A stretch of DNA of 64,000 nt from Allolobophora icterica (GCA_963556255.1 OY744617.1:29472985-29536984), one strand, 5' to 3'; shown: positions 1 to 11,737, counted from the first letter of the stretch. Numbers and translations: made by a program. Notes: generated from the letters alone by a model not told the origin.

Positions 1-183
1 CAGGACTAACATTGTAACATGGTTGTCTTATAACAATTTAACATGACCAACACCGAAACACATAATGCAGCATAAGCAACAATGTAAAACAGCATAACAA
101 ATCTAAAAATATATGAGAACATGTTAACATACATGTAACTGCAAGTTTTAAAAGTCGTATCTGTGGAAAATTCGAAGCCGTAC

Positions 184-3100
184 CTTAGACTCCTGCTGAG
201 CACTTTTTTCTGTTGCAATGCGTAACAGTTCAACGGCCTTGTCTTTCTCAGCCGTGACACGCTCATTTTTTATCAGCAATTCTTCGACCTGAACAAAAGA
301 AATTGTGTTCTTTAGACCATTTGAAAATGCACAGCATAGTAAAAGGTCGGCTCTGTTAGCGGGACGTGTGGTTGAACCCTAACAGTTTTTCTTTTGTCAC
401 CTTGACAACAGAACACAACTCCACAGCGATATTTGTGCATTCAGCTCCATTCAGAGTATTTTCTTTGTAATTGTGCATTGACTCTGTTAATAAACGACTC
501 TACCTATCACTTCTCAGGTTTTCCATACAACAATAAAGCCCCGTCTCTTCTGATTTTACAATATTACGAATAGCAGACCTCAACATATATTGACCAGATT
601 ATGACTACATTGACTTTATTACGGCTATATTGTCCTTAATGCATGGTTTTCGTGTGCCATTCATTGGATTCTACTGCAATAGTCAACTGCTTCATTTTAG
701 AAGCCTTTGGGTCCAGAAAAGACCAGTTTCAGTTTCAATTGCTGGTTTTCCAGAGTCACAATGCACAGTCGCTCGAGCCCTTTTGTCACCTCTTAGGTAC
801 ATGTAAGTTGAGGTACGTTATGCTAAACCAAGGTAAAGTAACACGAGGTAAGATCATCAAAGGCAGGAGAAGGCAATGCAAGAAAATAAGGTAGGAAAAT
901 GCAAAGTACACCATGCAGAGGTGAGATGAGAAAAGGTAAGAACAAATTAAGGTACGGTAAGGAAAGATGAGGTAGCCAAGGGAAAGGTATGACAAAGAAA
1001 GGTGAGGTAAACAAAGATAAGAACAGGCAAGGTACGTACGGTGAGATACAGTAAGCTAATTATTCATTTCTTGCCAATCAATGGTACAGCAAAGTATATT
1101 CAACCAGTGGCGTAACTTTGGTCTAAAAAGTGGGGGGTACCATTTTCTTACATGCACGAAGCATGGCGGAGACTGCGATCTCTGGGGAGGCACAATAATA
1201 AAATTTTCATTGGCATTGTTCAAAAAGTGGGGGGTACTGTACCCCCCAGTCCAAAAAGTGGGGGGTACGGGTACCCCTCGTACCCCCCACAAATTACGCC
1301 TATGCATTCAACCTATATGAATACAAAAGACGTGGAGGTATCCTTGGACCTAGTCCATCCTGGAGGATAGTTTAAGACTAGCAGTACATGGAAATCTTAC
1401 CTCTGAAGCTGTGATCTCATACTGATCACAAAAAGCCTGCAGTCGGAGATCGTTTGCTTTAAGTGTATCTATCAACGCTTTCTTCTCCTCTTTAAGCTTT
1501 CTTATTTGTTCGTCTTTTCCGTGAGTTGCCTGTTATGTAAATCAGAAAGTAATAAATTTCTATACTAGAATATTTATGACACAAATAGGCCTACATTTAA
1601 TGAACCGTCGTAAGAAACCCTCAAAGTAAACCTTAATGATAAATGCTAAACTGACACAAATGGTGCAATGTTATTATTTATGCATTTATGAAGTGCCATT
1701 ATCTAATGATCAATCATCAATCAATGTTATTAAGGAATTGTGAGTGAAGGACTTGTTCGAGGTCCATACACTCTATACAGGGCCTACACAGTTATCATCT
1801 GAGGGAATACTCGAACCCGTACTCTCTGCGTTACAAGGCGAGAGCTGTAACCAATCGGCTACTGTGTTTCACAGGTAGACATGCGTCCCAGACATTTATG
1901 AAGCACCTTTGCACAAACCAAATTCTAGTTTGTCATGTGCTAAACTTCCGGTTTGATTAGAAACAGAAGTTGGGAATATACCGCAGCATATTCCAGAATG
2001 GTCACAACTGCTAAGCGCCATCAGTCGATGCTTGGCTATTAAATATTGGTGTTCAAGAAAAAAAGAGGAGGAATAGGAAAAGAGTTGAAATATGGAGGAC
2101 AAGGAGATAGAGGAGGAGAATGGGTTGCTTTAAACTGACGTTTATATGCCTACAACATTAATCAAGCATATTATACTGTAACCGGTCCAGCGCGGTAACT
2201 GGCAATATTCAATACCGACAACAGTATAATTTATATAAGCACAGATCCACATTTGTATAATATAATTATATATATATACGATATATACGTACACACATAT
2301 AAACATATGCATACATAAATACTATATATAAACAGGTGCATAAATATATAGGGATATATAAGTATATATTGTATGGCATATGTATATACCATTATATACA
2401 TAGGCCTATTTATAGACGTTAGTGATAATGTTTGTCGTACCTATAGCGCGTCTTAGTGTACGATCTGATCAAATGAATGATTAAACATTGAATTGTATCG
2501 TGGAATAAATTCGGATTCCGAAAGGATATATTTTGCTTCTTTGTGTTCACACGTGTACAATATGACACGGTACAAAACAACGTAATACGATACAATGAAA
2601 TGCAGTATAGTGAAATACAACATTCATTCATTCATTCGGAGAATTTATATAGCGCCTCTTTAAGGTGATCTACTCAGAAGCACTCCCGACTCAACCCCGG
2701 CTGGATATGGTAGAATTCAACACAGTGACGCCAGCTACATTCAGATACGCCGCGCCTACATACTTCAGGCGCCCTCTCGCGGCAGTCGCTACGCGATGAA
2801 TCGTGACAAGATCAGCAATCAGACGACAGAGTTATCTGTCAATGGCTGTTTGGCCAGGTGAGTGCCTATTGTGTTCACACGTGTACAATATGACACGGTA
2901 AGAAATCAACGCAATGCGATTCAATGCAATACAATGCGATATCATAGAATACAATGCAATGCAATGTAATACATGACATTGCACTACAATGCAAGACAGA
3001 GCACTTCGAAACAATTCGAAACAAGACAGTGCAATACAATGCATCACAATGGATTGGCGCTCCTGCATACAGGCCTACGACCGGAACACTTGGGAAGGTT

Positions 3101-3766
3101 TTGTTCGATCTGAACTGCAAATACTGGGGGACTATTGCGAAAAGGACTTTTGCCCATCGTTGTCGACTAAAAAGCGAACGGTGTCGGATCACAGAGATCA
3201 TGTCTGATACCCATAGCAGTGCGACTGGTCGCATCGCAAGACGATCAGTCGAGGAGTATCGTGTAGGACCAGAGTCAGCATGGAGGGCACGTGCCAGAAT
3301 GGCCAACTTCAGAAACAGGCACCATCTTTATCATACCCTTTAACCTCAGTTATAGTTGTCAAAGAGTTCATCTTTTGATTAAAATTGTTTAAACAATCTT
3401 CTGCGAGTCGTACGTTGTCTCTGCGGCAAACAAGAAAGGAGAGGTGTCGTGACAACTACAGCGCAATAAAATACAACATTGGGGGACTAGAATACAATAC
3501 AATATAATATAACACAATATAATACGATACAAAACAATGTAATACAATACAATACAATCACAACTGCCTTTGATATTGTCCTCCTAACAAATGTCTAAAT
3601 TTGCTGAACGAATGTTCAACGTGAGTATACATTACATAGTTTAGGCCTTAGGGCCTCACAAAGTAAAAGGAACCATGCATATTATTAAGTTTCCTGAATC
3701 ATATATACATAGAACGATGACGAATTTAAAATGTGTAAAATAAGGCTCGCTTACAGTGTCAGCCAT
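184..3766 (-). CDS. Unrecognised coiled-coil protein, 5' part (continues past left edge)
   Basis: I assembled this from three minus-strand exons whose phases all agree. Exon 1, 3766-3755, encodes MADT and is followed by GTAAGC. Exon 2, 1529-1401 (43 codons, acceptor ACATAACAG, donor GTAAGA), begins ATHGKDEQIRKLKEEKK. Exon 3, 288-184 (35 codons, donor GTACGG), begins VEELLIKNERVTAEKDK. All junctions are phase 0, and no stop occurs in the 82 visible residues. Composition is rich in E, K, L and Q with heptad-like spacing, so a coiled coil is likely. The gene runs on past base 1. I do not recognise the family. A CCAAT box (3939-3943) and an ETS-like site lie upstream of the start. That start region is duplicated at 32.7 kb, where it feeds a different gene. 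An additional exon between 1 and 2 cannot be excluded. Confidence 0.62.
289..1104. other. Intron sequence, no gene seen
   Basis: This is the intron between exons 3 and 2 of the coiled-coil gene. From about 830 to 1050 it holds a degenerate purine-rich stretch made of AGGTAAG-like words (aggtaagat, aggtaagaac, aggtacggtaagg), which resemble repeated 5' splice sites on the plus strand. I found no coding signal. Confidence 0.5.
1105..1304. mobile_element. hAT-type MITE, 200 bp
   Basis: The left end reads CAGTGGCGTAACTTTG and the right end, reverse complemented, reads CATAGGCGTAATTTGTG, so the ends form imperfect inverted repeats beginning CA. The flanks are TATTCAAC (1097-1104) and CATTCAAC (1305-1312), an 8-bp target duplication with one mismatch. 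That combination fits the hAT superfamily. The interior has GGGGGTAC-rich direct and inverted repeats and no coding capacity. It lies in an intron of the coiled-coil gene. A fragment with the same GGGGTAC signature is at about 42745-42795. Confidence 0.7.
1672..1872 (-). repeat. tRNA-derived SINE, family A
   Basis: Read on the minus strand, a tRNA-like head (CCGATTGGTTACAGCTCTCGCC, B box GGGTTCGAGTA) is followed by a body containing GACCTcgaacAAGTCCTTCACTCACAA and a tail resembling tggcacttcataaat. The same architecture recurs at about nine places in this window. This copy carries internal changes and is probably old. Confidence 0.65.
2255..2405. repeat. AT-rich TATA microsatellite region
   Basis: This is a run of TATATA/TACATA words with no gene signal. 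Confidence 0.7.
2545..3560. repeat. Degenerate AATGC/AATAC pentanucleotide array with a unique insert
   Basis: Irregular repeats of acaatgcaat, aatacaatac and similar words occupy 2545-2620, 2870-3045 and 3465-3560. The lead-in GTGTTCACACGTGTACAATA occurs twice, at about 2546 and 2871, so part of the array has been duplicated. A 2618-2720 segment (tttatatagcgcctctttaagg followed by ctcaaccccgg) matches a dispersed retrotransposon 3' tail, minus orientation. The non-repetitive insert at about 3045-3465 holds short open frames I do not recognise. Confidence 0.55.
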
Positions 3767-4194
3767 TCTGTAGATGACGTCGAAAGCCGTCGAAGAAAAA
3801 TCGTCGATGCGGTATAAACTATTGAATCAAAAATCAAGTTCCGTCTTAACTTCAGCTTCAACTGCAAAGAAAGAACATTAAAGGATATGCAACTGTTGAC
3901 TTCCGATGCCGCCAGAAATCAGTTCCGCCCGCCAACCGCCAATCACCATAAACGGTTGCCCCAGACTCGAAAAGCATAGAGCATTAGTCGAGAAATAAGT
4001 ATATTTTTCAATTAATGCAAGACAGGCACTCACATTATAAGAAATAGACAGTTGATGTTACTGTCGCTGAAACAGGAAAAGCCTTCATTTACCCAGGATA
4101 AGACCTACAGTCTCCTCAAGTAAATAAGCCTCTGTAGTTGTGAATAAGCTGCTGTTTTGCGCTTAGCTTTACAGTTATAAGGCTGCATGCCAAC

Positions 4195-4760
4195 CGTCCA
4201 GGATTCGCCTGGACAGTCCCGGAATCGGCCTTGTGCGTCCCGTGTCCAAGATTGATCCCAAATTGTCCCGGAATTTAACTTAATTTACGCACACTGATAC
4301 ACATTATGTGTGGGCCCCGGGCATGGCCGTGGACCCGTGGTCTCTAGCACTAATGTAGGCTTATTCTATAGGCTTTGCTGTGCACCGTCGTATGTGCATT
4401 AATAGTGTAATTTTTATAAACGGTTGTTGTAGGCCCTAAATATATTTTCGTTTATTGTTTTAAGCAGGTTTTGGAAGAACTTTTGCAAAGTAGTAGGGAA
4501 TGCGAGCTGTTATTTGATAGTGAAGACGATACAGATGAGGCAAATTTCTCATAAGCTATTGAGCGCGATAGTGAAAGGAGTTCGGTATAGACTCTGACGT
4601 GCCAATTAAGTGTGACAAATGCACGTGTCTGGTGTCGCCCACGTGTTGGGTTGAAACTGCTGCGGACACTCCTGCGCCTATAACTGTCCTGATTGCAGCG
4701 TCGGTCTCTGTGTTGGTGATTGTTTCAAGACATAGGGCCTATCTTACGAAGGACGTGTAC
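4195..4760 (+). pseudogene. piggyBac-like transposase relic (left copy)
   Basis: After an acceptor-like ttgttttaagcag (about 4455-4468), a short frame reads VLEELLQSSRECELLFDSED, an acidic start of the kind seen in piggyBac transposases. About 190 bp later another frame reads YNCPDCSVGLCVGDCFK (about 4677-4727), resembling the C-terminal cysteine-rich motif of that family. The catalytic core is absent, and stops and frame changes separate the two remnants. The region begins with a motif (ccaaccgtccaggattcgcc, about 4190) that is also present in the right copy. The assignment rests on these two short motifs. Confidence 0.45.
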
Positions 4761-4998
4761 TGAAAATTAATGTGCATTCTTCTCTTGCAAGGATATTTCT
4801 GTTCAGACCGTTCTTCTATTACCTCGTAGGTTCTGACTGGTGTATACACATACTGTACACTTTACATAGGCCTACATTTGCATTCCTCTTGCTTCCATGT
4901 GTGCAAGTATTTTCAAAAGGGATATAAATAAATAAATATATAGATATATATGCATGCATGCACACCTACACATTATGTATATCTGCACATGTATATAC

Positions 4999-6024
4999 CA
5001 GCCTTGTTGTCCTCGAGACCAAGGTCTTGGTCTCGAGTGCACTCGAGTTCGTTTTTACAAGTCTTGGTCTTGGTCTTGGTCTTGAGGTTCAAGGTCTTGG
5101 TCTTGATCTTGGTCTTGAGGTTCAAGGTCTTGGTCTTGGTCTTGGTCTTCAGGTTCAAAGTCTTAGCCTTGGTTTTGCAAGACCAAGACCAGGACCAAGA
5201 CTTTTGTCAATTTGAACAGTCATTAATTTTAACAAACAGCAAGAATTTTTAAAATTTATCCAACAATTACTCATACAGTTATTGCTTTAGTATTTACACG
5301 GTGTGAATGAGGCTTCACTGTTGTTTTTTTACAATTATTTTGACTTCCGGTTATTTACCATGGAATGATTTCAAAACAGACTCATGATTAATTTGTACAT
5401 TTACATCCGGTTCTTGAAAAGCTGCTTTGTGTGCTAGCGATTTCAGCACTTGTAGACCGTGTTTTTTCACATGGCAGAATTTTTATGAGGCTCCATAGGT
5501 CACGTCTTGGTCAGAAAATTCTGAGCAAATTGGTTTTTATAAAATTCAACAGGCATTTGGAATAACATTTCGCATGAAGGACTTTTATAAATACGGATTC
5601 GGAATTCTCTGCAGTCTCCATTTGGAGTTGTTTTGCTTGAATAAAAGAAAAAACTCATGTTTTCATTAAAATAACGAGTAGTCCAACTGGACAATTTTTA
5701 GTAAGGAATAGAAGTCTGGATACGATTGTGATTTTTTGGGTCTTGGTCTCGGTCTTGGTCTTGAGGTTCAAGGTCTTGGTCTTGAGGTTCAAGGTCTTTG
5801 TCTTGGTCTTGAGGTTCAAGGTCTTGGTCTTGGTCTTGGTCTTTGTCTTGAGGTTCAAGGTCTTGGTCTTGGTCTTGAGGTTCAAGGTCTTGGTCTTGGT
5901 CTTGGTCTTGAGGTTCAAGGTCTTGGTCTTGGTCTTGAGGTTCAAGGTCTTGGTCTTGGTCTTGAGGCTCAAGGTCTTGGTCTTGGTCTTGGTCTTGAGG
6001 TTTAAGGTCTTGACAACAAGACTG
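4999..6024. mobile_element. hAT-type element carrying a CTTGGT minisatellite, 1026 bp
   Basis: The ends are CAGCCTTGTTGTC and its inverted partner GACAACAAGACTG, and an exact 8-bp duplication GTATATAC lies on each side (4991-4998 and 6025-6032). The 8-bp duplication plus the CAG terminus fit the hAT superfamily. The uninterrupted site is visible in the duplicated block near 35.34 kb. Inside, CTTGGTCTTGAGGTTCAAGG-type repeats fill 5060-5210 and 5740-6010, either side of about 520 bp of unique AT-rich DNA. The long open frames there ([10 protein letters not shown] and similar) are by-products of the repeat. No transposase is present. Confidence 0.85.
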
Positions 6025-6119
6025 GTATATACATACATAACTACCGGTGTTCATATGCCTACACTGTACGCCCATCCTATGCTAGGCAAACTGACATACA
6101 GGTTACAGTTGTTCAATTA

Positions 6120-7160
6120 GTGTAATCGATGTTGTTATTCGGTTACTGTAATTAATGTAATGTTATTCGATTAATGTAATCAATGTAATATTATTCGATT
6201 AATGTAATCAATGTAATTGTGTTGTATTTACGGATTTATATGACGCCTCTCGCAGTACAACCTCATCAGAGACGCTCCAAGTGCGAGGAGCTCCGTGAGA
6301 AAAGAAGTCTTAAGACAGCGAGAAGTAGCAGCAATGCCCCCAGTTAGGATCTGAGAACGAGTCATGGAAGGAAGATCATTCCAGAGGGACGGGCCAACAG
6401 ATGGGTAGACACGGTGTTGAACCATATAGAAGTCCGGGTCCGAGGGACCAAGAGGTCATGTCGGTCTAAAGAACGGAGAGGACGGCCAGAGGCAGCCGAA
6501 AGAGGTCGACAGATAAGATCACAGAGATAATATTATTCAGTTAATGTAGTCGGTGTTGTTATTCGATTAATGTAATCAATGTAATATTATTCAGTTAATG
6601 TAATCAATGTTATGTTATTCGATTAATGCAATCAATGTAATATTATTCAGTTAATATAATCAATGTTATGTTATTCGCTTAATGTAATCAATGTAATATT
6701 ATTCGGTTATTGTAATCAATGTTATGTTATTCGATTAATGCAATCAATGTAATATTATTCAGTTAATATAATCAATGTTATGTTATTCGATTATTGTAAT
6801 CAATGTAATATTATTCGGTTATTGTAATCAATGTTATGTTATTCGATTAATGCAATCAATGTAATATTATTGGGTTATTGTAATCAATGTTATGTTATTC
6901 GATTAATGCAATCAATGATATGCTATTCGGTTAATGTAATCAATGTTATGTTATTCGATTAATGCAATCAATGATATGCTATTCGGTTAATGTAATCAAT
7001 GTAATGTTATTCGATTAATGCAATCAATGATATGCTATTCGGTTGATGTAATCAATGTTATGTTATTCGATTAATGCAATCAATGATATGCTATTCGGTT
7101 AATGTAATCAATGTAATGTTATTCGATTAATGTAAGCAATGTGATGTTATTCGCGTTATG
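6120..7160. repeat. Minisatellite of 24-28 bp units (taatgtaatcaatgttatgttattcga)
   Basis: About thirty degenerate units run from 6120 to 6225 and from about 6530 to 7160. Variants alternate between attcgattaatgcaatcaatg and attattcggttattgtaatc. The gap is filled by the retrotransposon fragment at 6228-6530, which therefore inserted into, or was captured by, the array. Confidence 0.8.
6228..6530 (-). pseudogene. Non-LTR retrotransposon 3' fragment inside the minisatellite
   Basis: On the minus strand the frame reads VQHRVYPSVGPSLWNDLPS and, further on, CLKTSFLTE. This matches the typical end of CR1/L2/RTE reverse transcriptase ORFs (GPxLWNxLPxxxR...FKxxLK). It is followed by a gaggcgtcatataaatccg tail. 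There is no catalytic domain, so this is a 5'-truncated dead copy. Confidence 0.6.
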
Positions 7161-7606
7161 TAATCAGCGTAATGTAGTGTATTGTGATGTAACCTGATAT
7201 AATTATGCAACCTATAACGCAGTGTCGATCGTCTTTTGTAATGTCACATTAATTTAACGTACTTTAAAGCCTTTTAGTGTAACTCATTGTTTGAAATTGT
7301 ATTGTATTATTCAGTTTTAATTGTCTTACTATGACGTACTTTTTCAGTTACACGATATGAAGATCGCCGTTGCATTTCCGGGTTTCGTCCTGAGCGAAAC
7401 GGAAGTCGATCGATATTACAGTTCTGTAGGCCTACGTATTTATCTAGCCATTTATTTATTTGGTACTAGCCTCTGCAACGCAGAACATCTGTGCGCTAGT
7501 TTGGCAAAATGCCTCCCTCTATTTCCCCCGTATATCCATCTTGGCTTTCTACCGGACTGGATTTGTTGAATTAAACGAATAGGGAAGAGTATTTACGTGT
7601 AATATG
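7161..7606. other. Unannotated spacer
   Basis: I see no gene, RNA or repeat family here apart from short AT-rich runs. Confidence 0.4.
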
Positions 7607-7700
7607 ACGTTAGTTCAGTTTAAATTTCATAATTAAATTATGAAATTTAAACTGAACTAACGTTCGAATAACTTTAATAAAATTTTTATTAAAGTTATTC
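7607..7700. repeat. Two adjacent near-perfect palindromes (foldback)
   Basis: Positions 7607-7634 and 7636-7663 are 28-nt exact inverted arms around a single A. Immediately after, 7666-7682 and 7684-7700 are 17-nt exact arms around a single T. Both are very AT-rich. The short motif GTTAGTTC at the left edge is partly mirrored by ctaacgtt just after 7700, so the whole may be the remnant of a foldback-type MITE. Confidence 0.85.
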
Positions 7701-7926
7701 TAACGTTTCTAAAAGTCCTGTTTCTGCGCATATAAGCATGTATATAGGCCTATTTGTTTTCTCTCGTCCATGGATGTATACAGAGTGCTGAAAGTATACA
7801 CATATAATCAAATAGCAATTATATAATTGCATACATAAGTGTATTGTACATACGTATGCGACAGAAATTTATAACACTTCATTTGTATCTTGCGATGTAA
7901 ACAGATATTTTGTGTGTGTATACAAT

Positions 7927-8098
7927 CAGGGGCGTCTACACCATAGAAACCTTGGAGCAAATGCTCCATCAAAGAAATTGGGGGGTCGAGATATGTCAGT
8001 GTGTGTGCCACCATTTTAGGGGGAAGGAACGGGGAAGGGGGAAGAAGAGGGGGAAAAGGGACGTTGCTCCAATGACTTAGGGGGGATAGACGCCCATG
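7927..8098. mobile_element. hAT-type MITE, 172 bp
   Basis: The ends are CAGGGGCGTCTA and, reverse complemented, CATGGGCGTCTA. The flanks TATACAAT (7919-7926) and TGTACAAT (8099-8106) form an 8-bp duplication with one mismatch. The interior is G-rich with no coding capacity. The TIR start (CA) and duplication length fit hAT. Confidence 0.7.
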
Positions 8099-8106
8099 TG
8101 TACAAT

Positions 8107-9106
<1,000 letters not shown>

Positions 9107-9391
9107 TTAAAGCCCTAGGTTTTAGGTTTGGCGGTTTCCCTCGTAGAATGAAGTGACCAACGACTGTAGGCGGTTCAAGTAAGCATCTGTCGGCCAATGG
9201 GCGTTGATTTCATTTTGGTTTACACATCTTACAAGCATAGGCTGCTGAATTTAATTATATGCATAGCCTAGGCAACATCGTCCGCTTTGTGGAATGGAGG
9301 CGAGGCGCAGGGACGGTCGGTCGATCGGTGGTAGCCCCCACCCTAGGCCCTTCACCCTCCCTCTGGCCTACCCCGATCAATTGACCACTTG

Positions 9392-9430
9392 TATATATAA
9401 CCGAGCTTTGGGTCGTAAACCTGTATATAA
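9392..9430 (+). promoter_or_regulatory. Left-arm TATA boxes of Kolobok copy 1
   Basis: TATATATAA (9392-9400) and TATATAA (9424-9430) lie just inside the left inverted repeat. They point toward the transposase start at 9854 and are a plausible promoter. The roughly 420 bp between them and the ATG contains an acceptor-like ttatttcag (about 9769-9777), so a 5' UTR intron is possible. Confidence 0.4.
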
Positions 9431-9853
9431 ATGCCAGCTGTTGATGCTGTCACCGTTGCCTTATTATACCCGGAACACTAAAGACAATAAGCTGTATTTC
9501 ATATTCTAAGAATTTGCACCAGTATCAGATGCTAATATACAGCCTAAGGAAGAGAGACTAGGTCACATGCCAAATTATGCTAATGAACTTAGGAAATGAA
9601 CTTAGGAAATGTCCTTTCACAATTGAGTCTTGGTTTGCAGTACTCATTCTAGTTTGAATTTCGCTGCAGCAGAGTTGAGCTTCGTAATTTCTTCACTTCA
9701 TAGCCATTTTAAATCGCATAGTCGATACAGCTTATATCTCGTGTCTGTATATTATATTATTATCTTATTTCAGTAGTGGACCTTATAGTAGTATAACATT
9801 GTATTTCGTTAGTGGACATATATTAGTATCATTATATCGAACTATTTCCAAAG

Positions 9854-11737
9854 ATGGATGGAGACTACGCTGTACCAACGACACCGACTTCAGGTGTTGC
9901 AGTTGGCAACATGCGAACATTTAAAAAACGGTTGTCTGATGGATCTACCAAGAGTTATAGCTACCCTTACGTTTCTGTAAGGAAACATTTTGAATTAACT
10001 TTTACAACCGACAGTGATAAACTTAAATTTGAGCAAAAATGTGAGGACATTCGCTTGGCGTTGGGAGTAAAAAGTTTGAGAGAAGTTCTGGTGAAAGTCA
10101 TAATGGATGTTGACACCAATAAGCTCTCTTCTGCAACTCAACATCCGCAGCAGACACTCACGATGTCTTCAGTCACGGAAGAAGTAAGTGAATCAACTTC
10201 ACTGACTGATCCAGCATCTGTCACAGCAGCAATATCAGCAGCTCCAGCAACAGCTTTGGAGACTGCACATGAGAATTTTGTTGGGCAGTGCTCCAGCATT
10301 GCCCAGTTGATCGACACAATCTCACAACATTCATCCACATGTGTGACGCCGTATTCAGTGAAGTCATGGACACACAGTGGTCATGTGCTGTCGGTGGATA
10401 TGGAGTGTGCGAAAAAACACTCCTTTCAGTGGAGTTCCTCATCCACAATAGACAGCGAGCGGAAGGAATTTGAAGTCAACCACCGAGTGATGTTGAGCTA
10501 CCTGGCCTCTGGTATGACACCCATACAGTACGAGCGCTTTAGCGACTTCAGTCGGTTTGGACTATTGTCAGACCTTTTCCGCAGGAGGAATATGGTTACA
10601 TTTAGTGCCATTTCTGAGAACCTGCGAAAGCAATCTATATTTGGCGCTAGAGCGCAGGAGTCTTCACTGTCGCCTGATGGAGCTATCTCTATAATGACTG
10701 ACGCACGACATCATTGTAGACGAAATAGTTATCACACCGACCATGTTGCTATCGGGTTGAAAACTCACAAAGTCGTTGATATTCAACACATTAACGGGAA
10801 TGATGATAACTGTTCACAGCGTCACGAGGCAGTGGGATTCGACAGGATGTACGAGAGCCTGGATCTCAGCAACATTAAAGTTGCCCATCATGTGCATGAT
10901 CGAAACATGACAATCAACAAGCGCCTACGTGAGAGGAAGCAAGCCAGGAATTCCAATGACCGCTGGCACTGCACCCGTCCTATAACAGCCGGGGTGAAAA
11001 AAATTGGGCAAGGAGCACAAAAAAACATTGGAAAAACATGGCATCCCGAGCTTTCTGACAAGGGTGCTGCCATTCGAAACCACGTCTATTGGTGTATGGA
11101 CAATTGCAATGGAGATGCCCAAACCCTGCGTAAGCTCATAGAATCATGCATCCCTCATTTTCAGAACAACCACAGCAAGTGCCATGAAACTTCCCACTGC
11201 AAAGAGCCGGGGCATATGATTGAAGTTCGAATTGTTTCAAATGAGGCTGCAATTACAATGCTCCAGGACTTTCTTCGGTCGTTGGTAGTGTACAAGCACG
11301 CTGAAGATTATGTCAAAGGCCACGACACATTTTATGTGGAAAGTTTTAATAACGTTTGTCTGATCTATCTGGATAAACGGATACACTACGGGAATTTAAT
11401 GTACGAGCTGCGGAGCAATCTGGCTGTCTTGGACTGGAACGAACACGTCGACAGACCATACACGTCTATATGCACGACTGTTCGTTCGAAAAACCCACGT
11501 CGCCAAATCGGGAAAAAAGTGTATCGGCGCAAGACCTACGTATTTGTTGAGAACATTTGGAATTTGTACATTGCCGTGTGGTCAGCATCTAAAGCAATAT
11601 CGGAGTCTGTGACAGAAACTTCTGCAGATAAGGAGACCTGCCAGAGTGAAATCTCTTCGGACGAATCCGATGACGACCAATTAGGAGACAGTGAGAGCTT
11701 TTCAAATGAAAGCAATGCACCCTACACAGTAGAATAA
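9854..11737 (+). CDS. Kolobok-type transposase, 627 aa (copy 1)
   Basis: This is a single uninterrupted ORF from ATG to TAA. Residues 1-90 may be DNA-binding; I do not see a THAP signature. Residues 100-140 are a low-complexity S/T/A linker. The core holds acidic residues in a plausible catalytic order: D283 (TDAR), D349 (HDRN), a DRWH motif at 369-372, and E496 in YVESFNN followed by DKRIHYGN and LAVLDWNE. The D.WH block and the late E-s-f-N segment are features I associate with Kolobok-like transposases. A probable zinc-binding cluster (C414, C418, H435, H440, C443, C449) lies between them. The C-terminus (590-620) is acidic and serine-rich. The gene is expected to cut and reinsert the element at TTAA. 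The catalytic assignment is inference from motif order. Confidence 0.8.
   Translation: MDGDYAVPTTPTSGVAVGNMRTFKKRLSDGSTKSYSYPYVSVRKHFELTFTTDSDKLKFEQKCEDIRLALGVKSLREVLVKVIMDVDTNKLSSATQHPQQTLTMSSVTEEVSESTSLTDPASVTAAISAAPATALETAHENFVGQCSSIAQLIDTISQHSSTCVTPYSVKSWTHSGHVLSVDMECAKKHSFQWSSSSTIDSERKEFEVNHRVMLSYLASGMTPIQYERFSDFSRFGLLSDLFRRRNMVTFSAISENLRKQSIFGARAQESSLSPDGAISIMTDARHHCRRNSYHTDHVAIGLKTHKVVDIQHINGNDDNCSQRHEAVGFDRMYESLDLSNIKVAHHVHDRNMTINKRLRERKQARNSNDRWHCTRPITAGVKKIGQGAQKNIGKTWHPELSDKGAAIRNHVYWCMDNCNGDAQTLRKLIESCIPHFQNNHSKCHETSHCKEPGHMIEVRIVSNEAAITMLQDFLRSLVVYKHAEDYVKGHDTFYVESFNNVCLIYLDKRIHYGNLMYELRSNLAVLDWNEHVDRPYTSICTTVRSKNPRRQIGKKVYRRKTYVFVENIWNLYIAVWSASKAISESVTETSADKETCQSEISSDESDDDQLGDSESFSNESNAPYTVE

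Larger units (their letters stand above)
3643..6090. repeat. Segmental duplication, left copy (partner near 32.58-35.40 kb)
   Basis: From aggccttagggcctcacaaag onward this block aligns by eye with 32580 onward. It covers exon 1 of the coiled-coil gene, its promoter, a piggyBac relic and the motif tttgcattcctcttgcttcc. Both copies are in the same orientation. In the left copy, homology is interrupted at 4999-6024 by a hAT-type insertion and resumes at catacataactacnggtg (about 6030-6065). The right copy is interrupted by TA-rich expansion instead. Confidence 0.75.

Noticed and set aside
61..266. 86-codon minus frame near the left edge
   Set aside because: The correct frame here is the coiled-coil exon 288-184, bounded by AG and GT; the listed frame is out of phase with it.
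2954..3343. A 129-codon plus-strand frame
   Set aside because: It begins in the pentanucleotide array and has no recognisable domain or splice support.
5655..6120. [10 protein letters not shown] and [10 protein letters not shown] frames on both strands
   Set aside because: They are produced by the CTTGGT minisatellite inside the hAT-type element.
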